A stretch of DNA of 64,000 nt, taken from contig VZRN01005622.1 of assembly GCA_013397935.1 (NCBI GenBank), positions 3,552,650-3,616,649 on the forward strand, given 5' to 3'. The stretch comes from Dasyornis broadbenti. Taxonomy: Eukaryota; Chordata; Aves; Passeriformes; Dasyornithidae. The notes beneath the pieces were generated by a model. It was not told where the DNA came from, did no database searches, and saw nothing but the letters and a program-made list of their open reading frames with translations. This document shows, piece after piece, positions 1 to 11,446 of this stretch (its first letter is position 1; every line of letters starts with the position of its first letter). The position numbers were made by a program, and so were the translations under genes.

Positions 1-1249
1 AAGCTATAGGTACAACTCATCTAATCTGGCCTATTTTTAGAACTAATATAGTGGGGTTTGTTTTTATTGTTTCCCTCCCCTGTGAATAGATTTGAGACGT
101 TTGATTAAAATTAATAGAGCAACTAATCCCCTACTATCCTCCAAAATTGTGACAAAACATTTGTTTGTTTCTTTGAGACAGGGAAATGGAATATTTGGCT
201 TTAATACATGCTCATTTTCTATTCCCCTCATCTTCTTATTCATAATGAGGTCAAGGTGAAGCAGAAATGAGCGCACTTTTCAGTAGGTATGCAGTTTCCC
301 CCAGATTTATCTGTTCTCGAATTTTTCTCCTCTCTGCTCTTTTCTTTCTAGTCCCCTTATAGGAAACTAGAATAATTTTACTATAATATGCTTTTCCTAA
401 GAGATGTGCCATTTTGTATGCATACAAGCCCCTAAATCTTCTTTTTTTAATCCCCCTAATCTGTTGCAAGTCTGCCTTATTTACTGGAAGACAATAATGT
501 TTCTAAGGGAGGTGTGCATGCTGGAATATTACCTTTATATGCTAATTAATTGAATATGATAATGAGGACATGATGACAAAGTCAAAGTGGAAGTTGAAAA
601 CAAGTAATCTGTCTATTTCTTAACAAGCAAACTAACTTAACAGAGGCTGGGCAGAGTGTTTGCAAATTTAGTTTGCTTCACGTGAGCTAAGTTGTAGAAT
701 GCAACTCCCATGGGCCAAATCCTGAAGGATAACACAGTCTTCATGACTACTTTTCTGTAATAAAACTGGTACACTTGGCTGTAGGAATTACCCAGCCCAG
801 GGAATGAAACAGTCTTGAAATGCTCACAAGGAATATGCAAGGTTCACAAGAGCTGTGGGTTGGAAATTCCATATATAGTGGTGATAACTCACGTAGTTTT
901 ATTAAAGTAAACCCATTTGTATTTTGCACCACTGAGGTACTGCCACTCTCCTCAACTATTTCATGTTTTGGGAATTTTGGAACTGGAAAATCTTCCAAGA
1001 CAAGGAAGTTCTACAAAGAGAAGAGCACAAAGATAACTTTTATTCCCCCTTCTAATTTCTACACTTTCTTTGCATTTTACACTGTGTTAGTCCTATTCTC
1101 CCAGCTGCTTACCAGCATGTTTAGGTTGATAAGAAAACGTCCTGCTTTCTGATTCAATTTTCTTCTCCACTCGCTGTTGTGCACTACTTTACTTTTATTC
1201 TCTTTTTTCTTCTAACGTCCAGTCCAGAAATATTTCCTTTACACTGCTA
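1..1249. other. Unique AT-rich non-coding DNA
   Basis: Nothing recognisable was seen. The frames in this stretch are short, low-complexity and overlap one another on both strands (for example 820-1152 plus against 747-998 minus). None shows a known domain or a convincing splice context. Confidence 0.6.
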
Positions 1250-1305
1250 ACTTGTAGTTATTGAAGCACTTTGGGATGAAAGGTGTCACTATCACATATT
1301 TACAA
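1250..1305 (+). repeat. Possible MIR/CORE-SINE tail relic
   Basis: A short stretch around GAAGCACTTTGGGATGAAAG resembles the 3' part of MIR-type SINEs, where a 'GCTTTGAGATCCTTGGATGAAAGG'-like phrase precedes an A/T-rich tail. No body of the element is visible upstream, so this would be a heavily decayed fragment. It could also be chance similarity. Confidence 0.3.
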
Positions 1306-3781
1306 AGAACATTCCTATGCCTGTAGACTGCATGTACTGCCTGGAACAGGCACACAGAACTGTCATTGCCTTGTTCTCATTTCTTCTTGCACTTCAATTT
1401 TTCAGTAGAGAGATAAACTCTATATTTTAGACAGTCTCAGCTGTACAATTTCATAAACAAAAGGCTTGGTGTTGAAGCTTTAAACCTAACAAAGTCCTTA
1501 ATCAGGCTACATATTTGTCTTTTTACTCCCTTTTCATATATGCTATATAAAAAAAGTTCTAATTTTAGTCTATACCTCACACAGTTCGTTGGTAAATGAG
1601 AGCTTTGTAGACCTCTCTTTATGCATGTATTTCTAAATACCATTTATACCTCAAGTTATGTGCTGTGGGGAAAATGGATTTTGTCTTACCTCTATGGAAT
1701 TTGTATAGGATGAAAGGAGTAACATTATTAGGATGTTGGCTTTTTCTTAGCAAATAACCTCAATGGGTTTTGTGGTTATCAATGACCCTTAAAATTTAAC
1801 ATTTTTGAATTGAGAAAATTGCCACTGAGCCGTAATGTGACATGACTCAGGCAGCTTGATGATGTCTGTCAAAATCTACCATCAGCAGAAAGATTTGAAA
1901 GAACTGAAGATGATAGGAGGAAAAAAAGGCACTTGTTCTTATTTTCTTCTCCTCATAATTCTATGTGGGTAAGCAATTAAAAAATGAAAGGAATTGTATA
2001 CTGACATAGTTTTAAAATTTAGGCATTTTTAAACTCTCATATGAACACTTCTAATTTCATTGAAGATAGCCAAATTACAGTCATCTAAATTGAGAATACT
2101 CTTGCCTTGTGCTATAAACATTAATTTGGTAAATAAAGCATGAGACTGTGTGCAGTCAGAAATAGAGCATGTTAAAATTTTTGCAGTTAGGAATTCATTT
2201 TCAGCAAAAGAAACTTGGCAGGAGTTCTCTCTTAAACCATTTTCAGTGATGATTTCTTGATGTTATTCCTGGCTTTTACACAGTTTCTCTAAAATATCTG
2301 CAATCTGTTCCATTTTTTTTTTTTCTTTTTTTTGTGAACATGGATACTGAGTTGTATTCCTTAATACTTCATCTGAAAACCAATCTCTCCAGTATGCATT
2401 AGACCTAAGCTTAAGGTGTGACATCTTTGGACTCCTAGAAAGGACATCCAAGAGCTTTTACAGAATAGATGAAAACAGAAAAGAGAGAGAGTGTGTATAT
2501 GACTGATAGATGGGTCAGATTAACATCTTGAGGAATGAACGTGACAAGCAGACCAGTAAACAAAGGAAAAAAATTGAGGACAACATTTGAGAGGCGTGGA
2601 ACTGAAAAATGTAAGGGAGAATGAGCAAGCAGAAAACAGATACAATGAGCACTGCTGTGTGGAAACCACTGATTTTTGTCTGGAGTTTGATACTTCCCTG
2701 TGAAGCTGGTGTAGAATATTTTAGATTCCAATAACTGTAAATATTGTTACAACTAATGTTGTAATTAAAATATTACAGCATCTACTTGCAGCACTTCTCA
2801 GAGCTAAGCAGAATCAGTGAACTGGGCTGTCTTTAGAATTATGGTATGAAGAATTTGCAAATAGCTATCTGGTAAGCAAGCATAAATAAATAAATATATG
2901 AACACCCCCTGAAGCTTAGGAAGTATTTAATTAAAGTTTCTTCAGAAGTTTCTTTACAGTTGAAAAAGGCTCTAGAGTATTCTTCTAGGGCTACGTTCAT
3001 TCACTTTCTTCACGTTTGAGGAGCCAATCATCACAAAAAATCTACACCCACACCCACAAAATCAATCTAGTTTGTAACACGGCTGCTGTCAGGCTCCCTT
3101 CTCAAGGACGTGGGGACAGAAAATAAGATGTCAAAGCTCAAGGGTCGGAGGCTCAAGGGCTGCTTCTCAAACTGTTCCCCTCAGCACCAGACAGGCACTG
3201 CCCTTCCTTACCCTGACGAGGTTTGGGTACTGGGATGCCCTTTATGGCCTCAGGAAAACGATTTCAGTAAGATAATTATAATTCTTAAATATTCTTAATT
3301 TTATGGAGTAACAGCATTGTATGAATTGCTTTAAAAGGATTACTAGGACCTTTGTAGAGGTAAGATTATAGACAGGTTCTTTCCCCTTCAAGAGCCAGTG
3401 AGTGATTTGCAAATATGAAGCACATTCAGAGTAAACAGACATGGAAGTAAACAGGAAATTCTAACTACAAGAAAAAAAGCACACAGTTCAACCGATTTTA
3501 TCACTGATAGTTTACAAGGAATACCACAACCCTGTGCCTTTCGTTAAAGGGCCTATTTAATCTGCCTAAAAATATGTGATATCGGTAACAGCCTGCACAA
3601 GACACTCAAATCCATTGATTCTCGGAAGCTGTGCATTTTCTGAGGTCAAAATAAAGCAAATCTAGGTGAACAGAAATGATAGCTATACTACTTTGAATAA
3701 AACAAAATATTTTTGCTGTTTCCCCACATCTCCTTAGTTTACCAGGAGACAGGACTTCTGTATACCTGCTCACCTATAAAA
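1306..3781. other. Unique AT-rich non-coding DNA
   Basis: No gene or interspersed repeat was recognised. The stretch includes an interrupted T tract near 2313-2333. The minus frame at 2435-2731 (98 codons) has no recognisable domain. Confidence 0.55.
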
Positions 3782-3817
3782 TGTGTGTGTATATATATGT
3801 ATATATATATGTTTGTG
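3782..3817. repeat. TG/TA microsatellite
   Basis: Alternating TG then TA dinucleotides with interruptions. This gives the spurious tyrosine/isoleucine/valine-rich frames seen on both strands here. Confidence 0.85.
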
Positions 3818-5508
3818 TTACAATTTCCTGGATTTTGATTGAGTTGTATGCAGACTTGGTGACCACTTCTTGTAAGTCACACTGCAGAAATCTCTGTGTA
3901 TTAATTAAAAATGGGTTTTCATCAGCATGCAGGGATTTGTTAATAACCACACATCGATTACACATCTCTCTTCCTTTTTTCCCTTTGAGTGGCAGCTGCC
4001 TCCAGGACTCTGCCTATATCTGAACTCTCCAATGTCATTGCCTCTGTGTCTGAACCCTGGTCACATTCTATCACTCTACCCAAGTCCAAAGATTAGGTAT
4101 GATTTAATTCTGAAAAGAATGATAGTTCTGTGAAGGAGGGAAGTATAACTAAACCCTACTATCTCATCTAACCTTGTTATGCACACATCACTGGTATTTG
4201 AGATACTTTCTCAGGAGGCTGGAGGGAAGACAGACATGGCCCAGATGCTTAGGATAAGGGGATAGACAGAAGTAAGAACATCACAGGGGCAACCACAACC
4301 TGAGCTGGTGTGTTTTATGAATGGATAGGAGTTTCTGAGGTCAACATCAACAATAACTAAGATTCTCTGTTGCAAAGATAATATTTGTCACATTTGTCTC
4401 TTCTCTACTTCCATGTTCAAAGTTGAGCTGTAAGTGGGGCACAGCCATGAGACTAAAAAGCTGGCTATCGTTTGAAATGCTTTGAATTTTGAATTTCAAG
4501 ATGCTTGAGACTCTGAGACTGCAAGTATATGACAGATACTCTGGCACCATATTTTATCACGTTTTGTATTTCACAGATGCTATTTTATTTTTCTCTCTTC
4601 TCATAAGCAGTCTTCTTAAAATAAGGATTTTTTTTTTTATTTGATAGAAAAGAAAGGAAATAATGCATTTATAAATAAAAAGTAAACAAGTAATCTGGAA
4701 AACATTTGTCAAAACATATAGGTATGTGTTTTGTTTAGCTTTTTTTTTTTTAGAGTGAGCAAAGCTTCAACAAATTATGTGGGACATGTATTTTAAGAAC
4801 AAAATGAGCTGTAAGGTAAAGCTGAATAATCTTGCAACCATTGTTTGATTGTCAATACAAGTTTGATTCTCAAATGTTGCTGTGCAAAGAACGTATTTCA
4901 AAAATGCCTTTTAGGATGACCCCTTTACTACTGAGCTTCATAGCCAAATACAAAAAACAAAAAGCAAAGCATATGGAAGCTGTCAGTTTTGGCATGTAAT
5001 GCTCTCCCTGCATTGTGGTAGCTTCCTTCTTTATCATTCAAGGTGCGTGCTTAGTTTGCTGGTGAAAATTTTAGTCTCTGTTTCAGTGCACAACTGAATT
5101 CCATCCATCCTTACCAAGCTCTATGAAGTGAGTTAATTTTGGCTGTTCTTGTGATGACCACTTTTGTTTATTCTAGACGTTAGGTGCATCTTACCTTTCA
5201 ACGTATATTATAATCTTTTTCAGGAGTTGTGTGGTTCAGAAACAAAAAAAACCAAACCAAAAATCACCTCTGCTAATATATAGGAAAGGAGGAGGAAAGC
5301 ACTGCAATTGGAGTAACAATTTTTTCCACGCTATAAAAGCGAAGGAGAAAGACAGCTTCTCTGGGAAGGCAATTCCACTTGCTCACTCACATAATCAGTA
5401 AGAAACTACACAGATCAGCACTGGCTCCAGGGGGATCTTCCAGATATTTTAAGCTTTATTGCATAAACTGAAGATACTGATCTGGTTTTATACGTAGTAG
5501 AATAGATG
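3818..5508. other. Unique non-coding DNA with a conserved-looking patch
   Basis: No gene was seen. T or A tracts occur near 4629 and 4740, and an A-rich CAAACCAA-type tract near 5246-5265. The patch at about 4800-4990 has SOX-like CCATTGTT and ACAAT words in unique, non-repetitive sequence and is discussed as a possible regulatory element. Confidence 0.45.
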
Positions 5509-5913
5509 CTATGTGTGCAGTTGTTGGGAGGCAATAGAAATGCTGTGAAAACCAACATGTGGCAGAAGTAGCCTGGGAGGAGACATGACAACTTTATGTG
5601 CACCAGCTTTTCTCTCGCTCCTCATTTCCACGTGCCAGGCACAGCTGCCAATCCAGAGCTGCATGTGACAGGTGCCAAGGAATGTGTTCCCCTCTCCCAC
5701 GAGAGCCTTGCCCCGTTGCATCCCCTGTGCTATCTGACCTGTTGCAGATGTCTTCCCATCATGGGGCTTTGCTGGAGGGAATGATTTCATAGCAGACTCG
5801 CTCAGCAGTTGGACGATCTCATCGCTTTCTAGCATCTCCATCCCTGCTGCAATGTGTTGTAAAGTTTGGGCAGGGGGGGAACCACAAAAAACCTCCCAAC
5901 ACAAAAAAGACAA
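5509..5913 (-). other. Protein-like open frame, unknown
   Basis: An open frame of 134 codons that begins without an ATG (first codon TTG). The first in-frame ATG is about 24 codons in. The central part is acidic and hydrophilic (MEMLESDEIVQLLSES) and is encoded by DNA that keeps several CpGs in a CpG-poor region. On the minus strand the frame is preceded by a TTGCAG that could act as a 3' splice site. A weak GCAACAG/GTCAGA could act as a donor about 110 bp further on. No family was recognised. It could be a real internal exon, a decayed retrocopy, a conserved element read by chance, or a chance ORF. No promoter or poly(A) signal ties it to a transcript. Confidence 0.2.
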
Positions 5914-8151
5914 TTCAAATAAATAACCAAAGTCATATTTTTCATGCTATAGGAGATGTATTTGTTGGCACTCTGTTCATAGAAAGGTTGGGGTTTTCAG
6001 TACTGTTAGTGGAGCTAATTGAAGCTGTTATTTTTGGGCGATCTCACTCCCTCAGTTCAATATGGTATTTCTACAGCCATATTGTATTAGTGCATGCAGG
6101 ATGTGAAATTGCAAGTGAAACCATACTGGCCTGAAGTCACACAACCTAAAATAAAGCTGAATCAAGACCAAAACTGTCTTTTCAGTGTAGCTCTGAATGA
6201 AGACAAAGCCATGGAAAATGATCCTGCCACCGGTAATGTGAGCGAGCGGCTTATTTATAGACAATTCACTTCAAAAATTATAATGGTGCTTAAAATTGCA
6301 AATCTAGTGTCTGTTTAGATGCCCAAGGATATCCCACACCTCCACCTACTGCTGCTGCACAAGAGCAGGAAATCAGGCTCTGTGTTGTGCTGTCTTGTAT
6401 CCAGTTGGGCATTTAAAATGGCACCTGATGCTTGTGTTTCAGTACATGAATCGCTCCCTTGGTATAAGACTCAGTGTTGTGTTTCCAGCTCCAAATCAAT
6501 AATACAAGAGTTTATTTACAATGTTTTGCCCTCAGCTCTTTTTTTTTGTCTGGGGAATCTTTGTATTTCATTATTATCTTTACAAATTGTATGTAATAAT
6601 TGCAAAAATGAGAAGGTGGTATATTCCCCCCTTATGTTTTTACTTTTATTGGGAAAAAAGGTACGTTAAGTGATATCTGATAGAAAGAACAGGTAGTTGG
6701 TCAATGCTACTCATTAAACAGACCTGACTTCGTTAAATTTCTGAGGCAGATGTTCAATGAATCTCTTTCATTGGGTTTATGCATCTGATGGCGAACATCT
6801 ACATATAAATGATTCTCCAACATAATTAAAATGAAATTTATTGTTGGTAGCAGCATGACATGGTAGATTTTGGTAGATGATTAAAATTAAGAAGACTAAG
6901 TTAAACAGCAAACCTCAAAGCTGAATGATTTTTTATAACCCCATTCCCAGTGACTCCTGCCCTTTCTAACAGTTTTTTTTGGCTTTTTAAAATGAACCAA
7001 TTGTTCCCCCCTCTGCATTTTTCCTTTGCTTCTTCCACATATCTGCACTTTGTCTGGTACTTCTTTCCTGAAACATTTCTGAGTTACTGTGACACTTTGT
7101 CTCTGTTTAGGTGCTCTAAAGATGATGAGAAGATCATGAACTTTATTTCCTGTGGCCAGTGTTACCTGATTGTGCCTCTTACAAATATATTGTTAAATGT
7201 AGCGTAACTATATCTTTCAGATGGTCCTTTATAATATATCCTGCTGAGATTTTATAGTGGAATCATTAATTGCCAAAGACAATTAGCTAGGTTGTTTGAA
7301 GAAAAATGTTATTTCTTTAGCCTGTAAACAGAACAGTGGGTTCTAGAACTTGTGCGTCTCCTTGTAGCGTGTGAGATCTGTGATAATTTTCCTTCCCTTT
7401 ACGTATTTCTCTTTCTTGCAACTGAATAACCATTTCTTTAAACACATCCTGCAGGAAATTTATCACAGGCTTTGAAAATCTTGATAAATGTCTATTTTGA
7501 AATTAATATTTAGATTTGTTTAAGTCTTAAGTACACTAAGCTTCTACAAGCTGAGTTCTGTATGCAGGATTTGTAAAGAATGAGACTTGAGCTCCTCACA
7601 GGTCCTGCATCCAGAATATCTAGTGTGCCACAATGCTCTAAACATATATACTGATACTTCAAAAAGAAAACCTCAAATCTGCATATGGCAGGGTTTCTCT
7701 CTTCAAGAAAGAAAAGAAGATGGTGACAGTGGGAATATCTTGTGATCCTGCAAATGCATGTACAACTAAACACCAACTTTACTGGAGAACATTCAATTTA
7801 CTGTAGAAGCATAGATGTAAGAAGGATACTTTATTGTACCATGGATGGGTATTCAGGAAAAATGAAATCTGAGGAAGCGTCCTACAACCCTGTCACCATC
7901 ATAAGTAATTATCTTCTTGAACATTCTTTAATATATTTAAATGTATGTTATGTGTTTGTTCAATTTTTGTCAGTCATGAAGAAAGTATCTTAATAACTGG
8001 TCTTCTATGGAATAAGTAATGTATTTGTTAATCCTGAATATTCCTTATTATATAATGTTTCTTATAATTTTAATCTCTGTACTTCATGTTTCTCTAGCTC
8101 ACTTGCAAGTATCTTGGACCAAGGTGCAGTGAGTTCTATGTCAACCTCCTG
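5914..8151. other. Unique AT-rich non-coding DNA
   Basis: No repeat family or gene was recognised. The plus frame at 6319-6669 (116 codons) is cysteine/leucine-rich and T-rich at the DNA level, shows no domain and is most likely chance. Confidence 0.5.
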
Positions 8152-8406
8152 TTGGGCTTCATAGTCTTTACTTTTGGAAAAAATCTATCTACCTTGTCCT
8201 GGCAAACATTTGCTAATAATGTAACAGTGACCATACAGCTTACAATTCATTTCTGTCATCTGGCAGGGGAACTGTTTGAGGAAAAGCAATTAAAATATCC
8301 TTGCCCACTAACTGTTTATAAATGTAAACAATGTCACAGCGGAATATTTCTACATGTAGTAAGTGACAACTTTAAATTATTATTAATATGGACAGAACAT
8401 CACTAG
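8152..8406. other. Possible conserved non-coding patch
   Basis: Unique sequence of moderate complexity without simple repeats, containing TAAT and GTAAACA words (homeodomain- and FOX-like). An 84-codon plus frame crosses it but matches nothing known. The conserved-element idea is inference from sequence character only. Confidence 0.2.
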
Positions 8407-9019
8407 ATATTCATTGATACAAATCTGGGCTGCACCTTTGTTATATTGCACAAGACACAACCAAACTTACAATGACTTGTAGACACCAAAATAAGACTTT
8501 GAGTCTTATTTCACTCTACACTGAAAGAAGAGAAAATAATATCTACGGACTAAGTAACTGATTTTTAGGAAGTGTTACTGGGATGCGTAGTCAGTGCAGT
8601 TCTATTGATCCCCTTGTCTTCCCCCTCTCCTGAATCCATTTTATAGACCCGTAATTCATACACAGGTAAAGAGGATAGTTTTCAATTAAAATTCCTTTCT
8701 TGAACACCGAGAAAAAAGTGTTTTAATATGTTTGTGCAGAAGTGATTAATGAGTGATGAAGGAAAGGGAGGAGTAGAAATTGACTTAGACTTTCTACATT
8801 AGGCAGTTTTTTTGCAGAATCCAATTAGTGATTGTTAGTAGTGCTAGTATTTATTACTGATATAGGGGTCTTTGTTTTGGGGGATATATTCTATGAATAC
8901 CGAAAGCAGAAATGTAAGTAGAGAAGGCTAGAAGAAAGTGGATGAGAAAACAGAGATAGAGGGATATAGCCTAGCAGAAAATCAGCATTTAAAACATAAA
9001 GCCAGAATTCAAGTCAATT
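8407..9019. other. Unique non-coding DNA before CR1
   Basis: Nothing recognisable was seen. A T- and G-rich stretch occurs near 8865-8885. Confidence 0.55.
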
Positions 9020-9905
9020 CACAGAGTCACAGAAGGGGTCAGGTTGGAAGGGACCATAGTGGGTGAGCTGGTCCAACTTCCCCGCTCAGGTAGGGCTATT
9101 CCAGAGCACATGACACAGGATTGTGTCCAGATGGTTCTGGAATAGCTCCAGAGAGGGAGGCTGCACACACTCTCTGGGCAATGTTTCAGTGCTTGGTCAC
9201 TGCACAGGAAAGTCCTTCCTCATTTTCGTGGGGAACTTCCTGGGCATCAGTTTCTGTTGTCATCCTGTTGCTCAGCACCACTGAGCAGAGCCTGGCTCTA
9301 TCCACTTGACACCCTTCCTTTAGATACTGATGGACATTGATGGGGTTCCCTCTCATCTGTCTCTTCTTCAAACTGAATAGGCCCAGCTCCCTCAGCCTTT
9401 CCTTACAACAAAGATGCTCCAGCCCCTTAATCATCTGTTTTGACCACCACAGGATCTGTTCCAGGAGCTCCGTGTCTCTCTCTGGCTGAGGAACCCAGAA
9501 CTGCGCACAGCACTCCAGATGTGCATCACCAGGGCTGAGTGGAGGGGCTGCACCATCTCCCTCAACATTCCAGCACTGCTTTTCCCAATGTACCCCAGGA
9601 TACCGTTGGTCTTCTTTGTCCCCAGGGCTCTGCTGGCTCATGGGCAGCTCAGGACTCCCAGCTCCTTCTCCACAGAACTGCTTCCCAGCAGGTCAGCCCC
9701 AGCCTGGGCTGGTGCCTGGGGTTATTTTTCCCCAGGGTCAGGACCCTGAATTTTCCTTTGCTGAGTTTCAGAAAGTTCCTCTCTGCCCATCTCTCAAACC
9801 TGTCAAGGTCCTTCTGAAGGGCTGCACAGCCTTCTGGGCAATCAGCCACTCCTCCCAGCTTTGTGTCTTCCAGCTCCCCATGCCCTCTATTGGAGCTGCT
9901 GAAAT
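9020..9905 (-). mobile_element. CR1 LINE fragment, 5'-truncated
   Basis: A chicken-repeat-1 non-LTR retrotransposon fragment inserted so that its coding strand is minus. On the plus strand it opens with the inverted CR1 3' end (AGGTTGGAAGGGACCATAG) and runs back into the reverse-transcriptase C-terminal region. Minus-strand translation shows CR1 hallmarks in order. Residues like DLDRFERWAERNFLKLSKGK and NNPRHQPRLG lie at 9649-9849. CAQFWVPQPERDTELLEQ, MIKGLEHLCCKERLRELGLF and INVHQYLKEGC lie at 9186-9641. The pieces sit in different frames with stops between them, so the element is dead. No TSD is expected for CR1. The 5' truncation point is around 9880-9905. The many plus-strand frames here are antisense shadows of CR1. 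Confidence 0.95.
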
Positions 9906-11271
9906 CCCTGTTTTAACTCCTTATGGATTATCACCATTCAGAAGAAAAAAAAAATAGAGGGAAGGAAGCTCATTAATAAAAAATGAGTAGATGAAATCAG
10001 CTGTTTTTAACAAAATTGCTGAATTACCAAATCTGTTTTAAACTTGATCATCTAACTAGATTGGGGGGTGGGGGGGAGAGACGTGAGCAAAGTATAAATA
10101 ATTAACTTGAAAGTATCTCTGTTGGAAAAATACAATAAACCAACAGTCTGAATTTTTTTTTTAGCATACACTATATTGATCAGGCACTTTGTGCACAAAT
10201 AGGCAGCAGAGATACAGGTAATGTACTTAATGAAATGATAGGAACTAATTGTTTAAAATAAGAAAAATTAATATAAGACTGCAAGGACTTCCCCTCCCCA
10301 AGAAGAACATGCTGGAAAATTAAGGAAATTCTCATTTACCACTTCCCATGTTTAACCACTGTGGAAATGGAGATACAATAATCCTGCAATAACTAAAAGA
10401 AGCATCAAAAATATCTCAATATAATAAGTTACCAGTTATGGAAAAAAAAGGTGAAATCCTGTCTATATCAGTACAGAAGAACCTAATTTAAAATGCCTTT
10501 AGAACTTACAGGCAAACTTACTAATGATGAAATCCAGAAAGGCTTTTCCAGGCCTATGTGGAAATGGGTCTGGTTTCCTGGAAAGCGGGTTACTGATGAC
10601 TGACAAAGGTGTTTAATACGTAATGCTTTGCCCCCGAGGTTTTGAAGTGTGGAAGATGCAGCTTGTTGGACCCTTACAATATCAGTAATATCAAAACAAA
10701 AATAGTGAGAGGTTTTCATTGTCGTGTTTGATGAAATAGGCTTTGGCATAGCATGCTACTTCAGCATTTATTATTTATGTGATTTTTATCTTGTCAGGCT
10801 TAATCTGCAGTATGGCTAATCTTTAATGGATTTAATGCTGCCTGTGAGGTGTTGGGAATGCTCTGTAAAAAGAAGAAAATTATGTTGCTGTTGTTACTTC
10901 CCTCACGAGTGACATATCCACGGGGATAGAATTTAACTGTTCCAGAGGAGGATATACAGCTCAAGGAGTATGTTCAAATCAGATTGAGAATGATTGCTCC
11001 TACTGTCACTTGGGTGCCCTGGACATGCAGTCAGACCAGATCATGGATGAATTAAAATCACTGAGCATAAATTTTTTGCCTTCTCCATCAGACCAAACTA
11101 CAACTGATCTTACAGAGAAAAGGCACTCTTGAAGTCCATTGCAGACCGTGAGCTGTTGCTCTGTACATGATCTCAGAGGAGGAAGAGAGAAACAGGTCTG
11201 GCTGTATCTTTTCCACCTGTCTGCTGAAAGTTTTGGGAAGGGGAGGCTGTGCTGGGAATGCTTTGTCTTTC
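9906..11271. other. Unique non-coding DNA between CR1 copies
   Basis: No gene was seen. It includes an A tract at about 9943-9953 and a G-rich run (10062-10078). The minus frame 10483-10749 (88 codons) shows no domain. Confidence 0.5.
10062..10078. repeat. G-rich low-complexity run
   Basis: Two G runs (6 and 7 bases) separated by T. It is too short for a confident G-quadruplex call, since four separate G tracts are not present. Confidence 0.7.
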
Positions 11272-11446
11272 AGCAGCAGGCCCCCTTTAGGTACTGGAAG
11301 ATTGCCCTGGTACCTTCTTCAGGCTGAACAACCCCAGCCTGTCTCCATGCAGAGGTGCTCCAAACCTCTGATCATTGTGATCCTCCTCTGGACTCACTCC
11401 AACAGGTCCACACCCCTATCCTGGGTGCCCCAGAGCTGAATGCAGC
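11272..11446 (-). mobile_element. CR1 LINE fragment
   Basis: An internal CR1 piece, coding strand minus. The plus strand carries the antisense CR1 landmarks: AGGCCCCCTTTAGGTACTGG-like sequence, then CAGGCTGAACAACCCCAGCC, GAGGTGCTCCAAACCTCTGATC, TCCTCCTCTGGACTCACTCC and GTGCCCCAGAGCTGAATGCAG. Both the 3' UTR end and the upstream part are missing. The sequence just before it (11195-11271) may be degraded CR1 but does not align clearly by eye. The plus frame at 11167-11439 is an antisense shadow. Confidence 0.9.

Noticed and set aside
3774..4023. Tyrosine/isoleucine-rich frames on both strands
   Set aside because: Translations of the TG/TA microsatellite.
9519..9957. Three overlapping plus-strand frames (76-113 codons)
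   Set aside because: Antisense shadows of CR1 reverse-transcriptase sequence.
10062..10078. Possible G-quadruplex
   Set aside because: Only two long G runs, not four tracts with short loops.
11167..11439. 90-codon plus frame
   Set aside because: Most of it is antisense CR1; no independent evidence of a gene.
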